Below are positions 18,080-26,469 of a DNA stretch of 64,000 bases, one piece after another. Origin of the DNA: JBCAXA01 sp038749025 (GTDB lineage Bacteria > Pseudomonadota > Gammaproteobacteria > Steroidobacterales > Woeseiaceae). The DNA lies in the NCBI GenBank assembly GCA_038749025.1, contig JBCDIL010000001.1:248001-312000 (forward strand), read 5' to 3'. How positions within the stretch are numbered: position 1 is the first letter of the stretch; the number at the start of each line of letters is the position of its first letter. The notes below the pieces were generated by a model. It was not told the origin of the DNA and ran no database searches. It saw nothing but the letters and a program-made list of their open reading frames with translations. Position numbers and translations under genes: made by a program.

Positions 18080-20898
18080 TGCGGCTCTCCATCGGCTGCG
18101 TTTAGCCAGCCGGCGAATGTCGCCGGCCCGTCGCTGTCGGGATGGGCCTGACGCCAGCGAGTCAAGGTCGCGTCGAGCGAGGGGTAGGCGTCGATATCGA
18201 ACCACGACCACGCCTCGGCCTCATAAACAACCTCGTTGTCTGGGGTGGTTGCATACGCAGCGTCAAATGCCGCGGTAGCGGCTGCCTCGTTGCCGAGCCG
18301 ACGGTGCTGTCGTGCCTGCTCGGCCCGTAACGCGAGATCGTCCGGGCGAAGCTCCAGTGCCAAGGCCAACTGATCAAGCGCCGCCGCTTCATTGCCGGCG
18401 ATGCGCTCAGCTTGCGCCAGCATCATGTAGTCGTCCGCTGACTTGGTCACGTTCTGATATAGCAACCGGACGGCAGCGGCGTCGCTGCGCATCAAATGCG
18501 TTCGCGCGAGCAAGTCGCGAACCCCGGTAGCTTCTGGATTAAAGTCCAACGCGCGTTCGAAAGCCGCGACCGCCTCATCCAGGCGACCGGCATTAACCAG
18601 CAACCCGCCGCGCATCCGCAAAACATCGTCGGTATAGGTTGGATCGAGTTCAACGGCGCGATCGTATTCCAGCAGCGCCCGCCCGGGATCGGACTGTACG
18701 AGCGCTCCAGCGAGCAGAAAGTGCGCGTAAGCATTATCCGGCTGCATCGCGATGGCCGCCTCGGCATCAGGCAGCGCGGTATCGAAGCGTCCTAGGATAT
18801 TTAGGGTATTGGCCCGACCGACCAGCGCATTAAAGTGCGTGGGATCGGTATCGAGTGCCTTGTTGTAGACCTGCAGCGACTCGGCAAATAGGCCAAGCCG
18901 GCCAAGAAAAAACGCTGCCCACTGCTGCGTATCGGCGGATTTTTGTACGGCATCGGAAGCGATCATCGCATCGAATGCCGCTGCAACGTCGCCTTGACCT
19001 GCCAGCGCGAAAGCACGGACGAAATGCATCGTCGCCGGCATACGACCACGCTTGAGAACGTCCTCGGTCGTCTGTTGAGCGGCAGCGAACCGACCGAGCC
19101 CAAGCTGACTCCACGGCAATTGACTGCGTGCTTGCAAGTCAAAGGGGCGCTCGTCGAGGTACGCCTCAAGACCCGCCGCCCCCGTCTCGAAATCGCCTTT
19201 AGTCGCATTCAAAATCGCCTCGACCATTTGCCGGCGTGAGAACTGCGCTGGCAACACGTCCAGTTCAGCTTCTACTTTTGCGATAAGCGCATCGAGCTCG
19301 GGCGTTCGCTCTGGCGGTACAATGCGGAAACCATCGACGTCCATCAGCGCGGTCGGTGATGCATCGGGCGTTGCAATCAGCCACAGACCGGCGCGTAAGG
19401 CGCGCGCCTCATGAAAGTCCGGTTGATCTTGGAGCGCTGCATCAAACGATTCGATAGCACCGGCGGTATCGTCACGCCAGATTCGTAGCCGCCCTTGTTG
19501 ATACAACGCAGGCGCATAACCCGGTGCAGCCTGCAACGCGTCGTCGACGTACTGTTCAAGACTCTTGAGTGCCGCGTTTTCCCAACTGGCCTCGTAATCG
19601 TCGAAAGCGTGCATACGCTCGACTTCCGTGATTATTCCGTCGCCGTTGGCAAGTGGATCGGCAGCGTCGCGTATCTCGGCACGCCGTTCCGCTTGTTGCC
19701 ACAACGCTGACCCGCCCGTCGCAAGAACAGCCACCAGCACGAGTAAGGTGGCGGCAATCGACGCACTGTAGACCGGGCGACGCCGAGCACGTCGCCAGCC
19801 GCGCGCCAACGACGACATGGGTCGCGCCATAATCGGCTCGTCGTCAATGTAGCGCTGCAAGTCATCGGCAAACTCGGCTGCCGTTGTATAGCGGTCTTCG
19901 CGATCGCGCTCCATCGCCTTTTGAACAATGACAACGAGATCATCATCGCCAACCAACGTTGGCGGGTTGGCGACAGCGACACGCTTGACGATTTCATGGA
20001 CGATCTCGCCAGTGTGCGGCGGCTCACCGGCAACCATGGCATAGAGCGTCGCGCCCAGCCCGTAGATATCGGTCCGCTCACAGGCATCACGGCCCTGCGC
20101 TTGTTCTGGTGCCATAAACGATGGCGTACCGAGCAGCGCGCCGCTTTGCGTAAGCCCAGCGCCTTCCTCACGCATGCGCGCCAGACCGAAGTCGGTAACG
20201 AAAACCCGCCCGTTATCGGCAACCAACAGATTGGAGGGCTTCAGATCGCGGTGGATTATGCCCTGCTCATGGGCGAAATGAACACCGCGGGCGGCATCGC
20301 GTACGATCGCCGCGGCTCGCTGGCGATCCATGCCGTTGGCGCTCTCCGGTGGCACCCCATTGACGAGCTCCATCGCCAAGAACGGCCGACCCTCGTGGAC
20401 CCCAACTTCGAAAACTTGAGTGACGTTCGGGTGACCAAGTCGCGCGAGTAGCCGCGCCTCTTGCATGAATCGACGCACCAACTGGGCATCGCGCACCTTG
20501 ACCAGCTTGATCGCAACCCAACGCGACAGCGGTGTATCCCATGCCTTCCAGACGACACCCATGCCGCCGGCGCCGATCTCCTCGACCAAGACGTAACGAC
20601 CGATACGCCGATCCAATTCCAGCGACGCCGCTTCAACCTCGGCCGGCGCGTCGCTGCCGGCCACCGTTTCTAACGACTCCTGCATCTCAACGGCAGATGC
20701 GAGCGTCGCTAGTTGCGCGTGCGATAAGACACCGTCGTCGACGAGTTTGGCGCCGAATTGACCTGGCTCAGCCACTTCGAGTGCGGCTGCGACATCCGGC
20801 GCACTGACCATGCCAGAAATGGTGACCTGTTCGGCGAGCAGCTCGTCGCTGAGAATCGCCTGTCCTTGGCGAATATTGGTTATCAGTCGAGCACTCAT
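18076..20898 (-). CDS. Transmembrane Ser/Thr protein kinase with C-terminal TPR domain
   Basis: 940 aa from the ATG at 20898. Residues 1-75 are a short helical leader (LAEQVTISG...LVDDGVLSHAQLATLAS). Residues 102-355 are an intact Hanks kinase: GAGGMG loop (109-114), Lys131, Glu147, HRDLKPSN (216-223, catalytic Asp218), DFG (Asp236) and APE (264-266), so it should be active. One membrane helix (about 379-398) leads to a periplasmic array of TPR units (about 420-930; e.g. TGVRDLLARTHLMRSDAAAV, FNALVGRANTLNILGRFDTAL). The kinase thus sits in the cytoplasm. It is first in the kinase/exported protein/ECF operon. The nearby double-FHA lipase is the obvious candidate reader of its phosphothreonines, by inference only. 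Confidence 0.93.
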   Translation of the reverse strand: MSARLITNIRQGQAILSDELLAEQVTISGMVSAPDVAAALEVAEPGQFGAKLVDDGVLSHAQLATLASAVEMQESLETVAGSDAPAEVEAASLELDRRIGRYVLVEEIGAGGMGVVWKAWDTPLSRWVAIKLVKVRDAQLVRRFMQEARLLARLGHPNVTQVFEVGVHEGRPFLAMELVNGVPPESANGMDRQRAAAIVRDAARGVHFAHEQGIIHRDLKPSNLLVADNGRVFVTDFGLARMREEGAGLTQSGALLGTPSFMAPEQAQGRDACERTDIYGLGATLYAMVAGEPPHTGEIVHEIVKRVAVANPPTLVGDDDLVVIVQKAMERDREDRYTTAAEFADDLQRYIDDEPIMARPMSSLARGWRRARRRPVYSASIAATLLVLVAVLATGGSALWQQAERRAEIRDAADPLANGDGIITEVERMHAFDDYEASWENAALKSLEQYVDDALQAAPGYAPALYQQGRLRIWRDDTAGAIESFDAALQDQPDFHEARALRAGLWLIATPDASPTALMDVDGFRIVPPERTPELDALIAKVEAELDVLPAQFSRRQMVEAILNATKGDFETGAAGLEAYLDERPFDLQARSQLPWSQLGLGRFAAAQQTTEDVLKRGRMPATMHFVRAFALAGQGDVAAAFDAMIASDAVQKSADTQQWAAFFLGRLGLFAESLQVYNKALDTDPTHFNALVGRANTLNILGRFDTALPDAEAAIAMQPDNAYAHFLLAGALVQSDPGRALLEYDRAVELDPTYTDDVLRMRGGLLVNAGRLDEAVAAFERALDFNPEATGVRDLLARTHLMRSDAAAVRLLYQNVTKSADDYMMLAQAERIAGNEAAALDQLALALELRPDDLALRAEQARQHRRLGNEAAATAAFDAAYATTPDNEVVYEAEAWSWFDIDAYPSLDATLTRWRQAHPDSDGPATFAGWLNAADGEPQ

Positions 20899-21044
20899 GG
20901 CATGGGTTGGTGTCGCGTCGGGCTTACGGTCTCCTTCCAATAGGCGCAATCGACGCGAATTTCGGCTCGCTGGCTTTTTTCTGTGTTGACAATAGACGCC
21001 CGAAAATCGGCGGCAGTGCCGAGCGGCTCTGCTATAACAACGGC

Positions 21045-22115
21045 ATGCTGTTCGAGCTTCCCAACGATGACCAACTGTACGCCGCGCTGATCGCCCGTGA
21101 TGATCGGTTCGAAGGGCACGTCTGGGTGGGCGTCACCTCAACGGGCGTGTTTTGTCGCCTGACTTGCCCTGCGCGTAAGCCGAAACGGCAGAACACGGTG
21201 TTCTTTGATTCCACGGCAGCATGCATCGAAGCCGGGTTTCGGCCTTGCAAGCGCTGTCAGCCGTTGAGCGCGGCAGGGACGATAGAGCCGGCCGTGACCG
21301 AACTCGTCGAAGCGGTATTGGCCGACCCTGGACGACGCTGGCGCGAGACCGACCTGGTTGCCCGCGGTCTCGACCCGTCGACGGTACGTCGGGCGTTTCA
21401 ACGCCAATTCGGGGTAACGTTTCTTGGCTTTGCTCGTAGCTTGCGACTCGCCCGTGGCGGCTCTGCGCTTGCCTCGCAGCGTCGAGTGATCGATGCCCAA
21501 TTAAGCGCCGGATTTGAGTCCCCGAGTGGATTTCGAGCAGCGTTCGCGCAAAAGCTCGGCAAAGCGCCTAGCCAACTGGTCACCGATGCGGAACTGCGCG
21601 GCGCGTTTATTGAAACGCCACTGGGGCCGATGCTTGCCATCACCAACGCGCAAGGCCTGATGTTGCTGGAGTTCTTCGACCGACCGGCGCTACCGCGCGA
21701 ACTCGCTCGGCTCACAGTCAATCGGCATCTGCGTATCGGAATAGGCGAACACGCCGCGACCGAACAGATTCGTGCGGAACTCGGCAACTATTTTGCCGGG
21801 CGCGGTTGTCGCTTCGAGACGCCGCTGTGCCTCGGTGGCACACCGTTTTCTCGGACGGTATGGCGCGCACTTATCGATATCCCGGCGGCAACGACAACGA
21901 GTTATGGCCAGCTCGCCACGCAAATTGGTCAAGCCTCAGCGACCCGGGCTGTGGCACGCGCGAACGGCGCCAACACGCTTGCGATCGTTATTCCGTGCCA
22001 CCGAGTAATCGGCGCCGACGGTTCGCTGACCGGCTACGGCGGCGGCACGTGGCGAAAGCAATGGCTCATCGAGCACGAACGTCAACACTTTGGGAATTCA
22101 ACAACCGGTGTCTAG
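21045..22115 (+). CDS. ada: Bifunctional Ada: methylphosphotriester/O6-methylguanine-DNA methyltransferase and regulator
   Basis: 356 aa from the ATG at 21045; a longer frame from 20907 runs into the kinase promoter and is not credible. The N-terminal zinc domain keeps all four Cys (37, 41, 68, 71; VFCRLTC and RPCKRC); Cys37 corresponds to the methylphosphotriester acceptor. A short AraC-type HTH follows (about 100-165; RRAFQRQFGVTFLGFARSLRL). The C-terminal methyltransferase has the acceptor Cys318 in IPCHRVIGADGSLTGYGGG and the arginine-finger region SATRAVARANG. It repairs alkylated DNA and, once methylated, activates alkylation-response genes. A TTGACA hexamer lies at 20986-20991, but no convincing Ada box was found. 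Its 3' end overlaps the next gene. Confidence 0.96.
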   Translation: MLFELPNDDQLYAALIARDDRFEGHVWVGVTSTGVFCRLTCPARKPKRQNTVFFDSTAACIEAGFRPCKRCQPLSAAGTIEPAVTELVEAVLADPGRRWRETDLVARGLDPSTVRRAFQRQFGVTFLGFARSLRLARGGSALASQRRVIDAQLSAGFESPSGFRAAFAQKLGKAPSQLVTDAELRGAFIETPLGPMLAITNAQGLMLLEFFDRPALPRELARLTVNRHLRIGIGEHAATEQIRAELGNYFAGRGCRFETPLCLGGTPFSRTVWRALIDIPAATTTSYGQLATQIGQASATRAVARANGANTLAIVIPCHRVIGADGSLTGYGGGTWRKQWLIEHERQHFGNSTTGV

Positions 22116-22872
22116 ACACACACTTGCCGCAGCACTTACCGCGTTGCACGAACCTGGAAACCCTGTGGTTCTCTACAACATTTGGGATGCTGGCAGTGCA
22201 CTAGCCGTCATCCATGCCGGTGCGAACGCGATTGCGACAGGAAGCGCATCGGTAGCAGCCGCGCACGGCTACGACGATGGCGAGCAACTACCGCTCAGCT
22301 CGTTGCGAGCAACTATCGAACGGATCACCGCGACGGTCGCGGTACCGGTGTCGGTTGACATGGAATCGGGCTACGGCGAATCGGCTGAGCAGGTTGGAGA
22401 GACGGCCGTCGCCCTTGCCGGTGCCGGTGCGGTCGGCTGCAATTTCGAGGATCAACGAATCGGCGACGATAGTTTGTACACGATCGCTGAGCAATGTCAG
22501 CGCCTTATCGGTATTCGCAAAGCCTTAGCCGATGATGACCTGCCGATGCATATCAATGCACGAACCGATTTGTTTTTGAAACAGCCGGACGACAGCAAAC
22601 ACACCGGTTTGATTGAAGCAGCCATTGATCGCGCCAGCGCCTACGCAGACGCTGGCGCCGATAGCTTCTTCGTTCCGTGGCTTGCCGATTTACGCGTAAT
22701 CGAACAGCTCTGTGCCGCGGTTAACCTACCCATCAATGTAATGTGGCGCGACGGCTTACCGCCAATTAAGGAGTTGGCGGAGGTCGGCGTCGCACGCGTG
22801 AGTTTTGGCCCCGGTCCGTACCGACAAGCAATGGCGGAACTGGAGGCCGCAGCAACACGACTGTATCGGTAA
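22108..22872 (+). CDS. Isocitrate lyase/phosphoenolpyruvate mutase superfamily protein
   Basis: 254 aa from the GTG at 22108 (GGGA ten bases upstream); a TTG at 22090 is an alternative. Either way the start lies inside the end of ada, so translation is probably coupled. The (beta/alpha)8 family motifs are visible: VLYNIWDAGSALAV near the N-terminus, VDMESGYG in the metal-binding place (usually D-x-D/E-x-GYG), GAVGCNFEDQ and INARTDLFL. The isocitrate lyase signature KKCGH is absent, so it belongs to the PEP mutase/oxaloacetate hydrolase/methylisocitrate-lyase-like branch, whose uncharacterised members often lie in unrelated operons. It probably cleaves or forms a C-C or C-P bond in a 2-oxoacid. 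Substrate unknown; the link to alkylation repair is unexplained. Confidence 0.88.
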   Translation: MSRHTLAAALTALHEPGNPVVLYNIWDAGSALAVIHAGANAIATGSASVAAAHGYDDGEQLPLSSLRATIERITATVAVPVSVDMESGYGESAEQVGETAVALAGAGAVGCNFEDQRIGDDSLYTIAEQCQRLIGIRKALADDDLPMHINARTDLFLKQPDDSKHTGLIEAAIDRASAYADAGADSFFVPWLADLRVIEQLCAAVNLPINVMWRDGLPPIKELAEVGVARVSFGPGPYRQAMAELEAAATRLYR

Positions 22873-23085
22873 CGATCAATCGGTCGACACTGCATTGCGT
22901 GCGGCCGAACAGCTGCTCAGACCGACTGCGATTTTGGGCCATTGGCTCTGGTGAACAGTCTTCGCTACTGCTCAGTTAGTCCTGCATCTCCCCCTACTGC
23001 ACCCAAGTAGTGCAAGCTTGAAAGATGATTTTCTAGACACTCGTGTGCGACACTCAAGCGACGAAGGGAGCAGGTCGACGTCGCG

Positions 23086-26000
23086 ATGCAACGACGCCAA
23101 ACCGTTTTTGCCAAATCCCGGCTGCCTGCCGGTGGTTACGTCGCAAGACGATCTACAATCAGCGCAATCATTGCGACACTCATCACGACGTCGCCGCATG
23201 CAGTCGCAGACAGTAACGCGGTTATTGAAGAAATCGTTGTAACTGGCACTCGTTTGTCTCGTGATATCAATTTGGCCGCAGCGCAACCCGTGCAAACGGT
23301 CACCGCTGAGCAAATTGAGTTGAGCGGAGAATTTGAAATCGCTGATGTCGTCAACGATTTACCGGCGCTTTCTACCTCGTCGACTGCCGAGCAGTCGTTC
23401 GGCTCCCAAGGACGAACTGGCATTAACACCAACGTGCTGACGCTGCGCGCACTAGGTCCGAACCGGACGTTAGTACTTGTGAATGGTCGGCGGCACGTGC
23501 CCGGCCAGCAAGGCTCAAGCGCTGTGGACGTTGGCTCGATCTCACCGAGCCTGATCGAACGCGTAGAGGTATTCACCGGAGGCGCCTCTGCTGTGTACGG
23601 CGCCGATGCGGTTACCGGCGTAGTCAACTTCGTTCTGAAAGAAGACTACGAGGGGCTAGAGTTCGACATTGTCACGGGGCTTTCGCGAGAAGGTGATGGA
23701 GAGCAGACTACCCTGACCGCCGTTTGGGGCCGCAACATCGCTGATGAACGCGGTAACCTGACAGTCTCAGCGACCTATCAAAACGATGCGGGTCTGTTGG
23801 TTAGTGATAGGCCAGACGAGCTTTTCGCGACAGCTCGTCCTTTTCCGAACCCGGCGCTTCGTTTTCAACGCGGCGACGTGACTACCGAAGAGACGCCGAA
23901 TCTCGCCGCTTTTCTTGATCCTACAGTAACCGGCCTCTACTCGTACGGTTTGCCAATTCCGAGCGCTGCCGAGTTCAGCCAAAATTATGAAACGGTGTTT
24001 GGGGCTGCTCCCGTTTTGACGGCAGCAGAGCAAGCACTGTTCAACCGAGCGGCGAATGCACCACCACTAGCATTGCAACCCGGTGCTACGTTCCAGATTA
24101 CTGGACCTTATGGGCGGATAATTCCCGGCAATCCGTACAATTTCCAGGGATTCAGCCCGCTAACGCCGATTGACCTTAACGCCAATGGGACGCCAGACTG
24201 TTTGGACTCCTTTACCGGTTACAACTCGACGTTTGCACCGGGTGCGCTCGGTGTTATTGGTGGGTGTTGGAACGTCAGTGCGGACGGAACGTATGCACCG
24301 ATCAACGACGGCCTGATCGCCACCAACGCCGAGAGTTATTTTGGCGATAGCTTTGCAGCGTTGCGAGACATACCGGAAGAACTCATCAACGCTAACGAGC
24401 GCCTAACGTTGAATATTCTAGGCGACTATCGTCTCAATGATACCGTGCGCCTGTTTTGGGAAGGCAAGTATGCGCGGCAGACCTTCAATAATAGCCAGCG
24501 AGCCGATACGTTTTGGGACAGTTTATTTGGTGCAGCTGACAACCCGTTCCTGCCCGAGTTTATCCAGCCGTTGGCACAAACGACAGGTGGCGTCGCGATC
24601 ACAATTGATCCGGCAGTAAACAATCCGAGCGGCGAGTTTGAGTACGTAACGGAGCGGCTAGTTGTTGGTATCGATGGCGAATTGAGCAACAACTGGGAGT
24701 ATGAGGCCTCCGTCAACTACGGACGCTTTGTCGACAAAGCGGTCTCTCGAAACAACATCATTGTTGACCGCTGGTTTGCAGCAATTGATGCAGTAAGCGA
24801 TCCGACAACGGGCCAACCGGTTTGTCGGAGTGAGATCGATCCTGCGACCCCGCTCATTACGACGCCGTTCAATTTTCCCGCCTTCGATCCCGGCTATTTC
24901 ACGTTCACACCCGGGTCCGGTAAATGTTTACCGCTGAATATTTGGCGCGGCGCCGCAGGCATTGACGCTGCGGCGCTCGACTGGGTAACAACGGACAGCC
25001 GCAGCAAACTTACGCTTGAGCAGTTCGTTGTCACGGCGTTTATGCGTGGCTCTTCTGCTGACTGGTTTGAGTTGCCAGGCGGACCAGCGAAATTACTCGC
25101 CGGTGTTGAGTACCGCGATGAGTCTTCTGAGAATCGACTAAGCGCTTTGGAGGAAGGCTTGTTGCCTGGCACTGCGACGATTCCGGCGGGTACAAACATC
25201 GCGAGTGTTAGCGCAAATGGTTCACCGCTGTTCCCAGCGGAGCTGTCTAGGCGTTCGGAGAGTGGTGATTACACCGCCGCAGATGTTTATTTTGAAGCAT
25301 CTCTACCATTCATAATTGACCGCCCTGGTGCCCGCGAGCTTACCCTCGAGACCGCGCTACGATTCTCGGACTATTCGACGGTTGGTAGCGCCACAACCTG
25401 GAAAGCCAACGTTATCTATGCACCATCAAACTTCTTATCTTTGCGCGGTGGCTTTGCTCGGGCTGTACGGGCACCCAACATCACCGAGCTGTTTGCGCCG
25501 GTGCAAAACGATGGATTTTTCGTCTTCGATCCCTGCGACGTACAAAGCCTCGCCGCATTGGCAGCAGCCGACGCTACGCTGGCCGCTCAAACTGAAGCAA
25601 ACTGCGTTGCCACTTTCGCTGAAATCGGTCTCGACCCGTTGGATCCGGTTACCAACGCGTATCAGTTTAGGAATCCCGTGCAGGGAGCGGTCACTGGAAT
25701 ACGGGGTGGTAATGCCTCGCTTAGCGAGGAGACGGCCGACACGATAACACTGGGTTTCGTCCTAGAACCATTGTCGTGGGATGGCTTCAGCATCTCCGCC
25801 GACTATTGGAACATTGAGATTGACGATGCTATCGGCCTGGTCGCGCCAGAGGATATCGTCGACGGCTGTTACGTAGGCGCCAGTCTAAATCCCAGCTTTT
25901 GCCAATTTTCGTCTCGCAACAGCGATGCCAATTCGATCTTCTTTGGCGGCTTGAGCTCGATTCAATCGACGAACGTTAACTTTGCGCGTGTTGAGGCAGC

Positions 26001-26469
26001 CGGCATCGATCTGGACGTTCGTACACGGATAATGGTTGCCGATCATGAAATTCGTGTCGGCATCGGTGCAACCCGATTGCTAACATCGGAAGCCGCCGAC
26101 AACCCGCTCGAACCCTCGGAAATCGATTCATCTCTCGGTGAATTCCAACGGCCGAAATGGTCTGGCAACGTTTTCATCGATTGGCGTTTCGACAGATTCG
26201 CCGCCCAATGGCAATCACGGTACACCGGCAAACAACTACTGCCCTTCGCCAACAATGAGTCGTTCTTGCAAACATTCGGACCCAGCGTCGAAATCGATGC
26301 GACGTGGGTTCACGATCTGACCGGCGCTTTCCAACTGAATGACCGGTGGCGGTTTACCGGCGGAGTGCGCAACCTAAACGACGAACGGCCCTTCATAACC
26401 GAAATAGCGTACCCAGCGAGTATTCGTGGTCGCTATTTCTTCGTAGGCGCTGAATGGCTCGTACTCTAG
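23086..26469 (+). CDS. TonB-dependent outer-membrane receptor
   Basis: 1127 aa from an ATG preceded by AAGGGAG. The N-terminus contains a signal-like helix (ISAIIATLITTSPHAVA) and the TonB-box/plug start EEIVVTGTRLSRD. The plug follows (VQTVTAEQIE, TLRALGPNRTLVLVNGRR, RVEVFTGGASAVYGADAVTGVVNFVLK), then a long beta-barrel ending in GRYFFVGAEWLVL with a C-terminal hydrophobic/aromatic strand. Extra-long loops with paired Cys occur around GTPDCLDSF...GGCWNVS and DPCDVQS...EANCVATF. This size is typical of receptors for large or complex substrates such as peptides, oligosaccharides or siderophores. No substrate gene is adjacent on the same strand. Its last four bases overlap the convergent PD40 gene. 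Confidence 0.94.
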   Translation: MQRRQTVFAKSRLPAGGYVARRSTISAIIATLITTSPHAVADSNAVIEEIVVTGTRLSRDINLAAAQPVQTVTAEQIELSGEFEIADVVNDLPALSTSSTAEQSFGSQGRTGINTNVLTLRALGPNRTLVLVNGRRHVPGQQGSSAVDVGSISPSLIERVEVFTGGASAVYGADAVTGVVNFVLKEDYEGLEFDIVTGLSREGDGEQTTLTAVWGRNIADERGNLTVSATYQNDAGLLVSDRPDELFATARPFPNPALRFQRGDVTTEETPNLAAFLDPTVTGLYSYGLPIPSAAEFSQNYETVFGAAPVLTAAEQALFNRAANAPPLALQPGATFQITGPYGRIIPGNPYNFQGFSPLTPIDLNANGTPDCLDSFTGYNSTFAPGALGVIGGCWNVSADGTYAPINDGLIATNAESYFGDSFAALRDIPEELINANERLTLNILGDYRLNDTVRLFWEGKYARQTFNNSQRADTFWDSLFGAADNPFLPEFIQPLAQTTGGVAITIDPAVNNPSGEFEYVTERLVVGIDGELSNNWEYEASVNYGRFVDKAVSRNNIIVDRWFAAIDAVSDPTTGQPVCRSEIDPATPLITTPFNFPAFDPGYFTFTPGSGKCLPLNIWRGAAGIDAAALDWVTTDSRSKLTLEQFVVTAFMRGSSADWFELPGGPAKLLAGVEYRDESSENRLSALEEGLLPGTATIPAGTNIASVSANGSPLFPAELSRRSESGDYTAADVYFEASLPFIIDRPGARELTLETALRFSDYSTVGSATTWKANVIYAPSNFLSLRGGFARAVRAPNITELFAPVQNDGFFVFDPCDVQSLAALAAADATLAAQTEANCVATFAEIGLDPLDPVTNAYQFRNPVQGAVTGIRGGNASLSEETADTITLGFVLEPLSWDGFSISADYWNIEIDDAIGLVAPEDIVDGCYVGASLNPSFCQFSSRNSDANSIFFGGLSSIQSTNVNFARVEAAGIDLDVRTRIMVADHEIRVGIGATRLLTSEAADNPLEPSEIDSSLGEFQRPKWSGNVFIDWRFDRFAAQWQSRYTGKQLLPFANNESFLQTFGPSVEIDATWVHDLTGAFQLNDRWRFTGGVRNLNDERPFITEIAYPASIRGRYFFVGAEWLVL

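Noticed and set aside
20986..21038. TTGACA and TATAAC as the ada promoter
   Set aside because: The two hexamers are 41 bases apart, too far to form one promoter; each may pair with an unrecognised partner.
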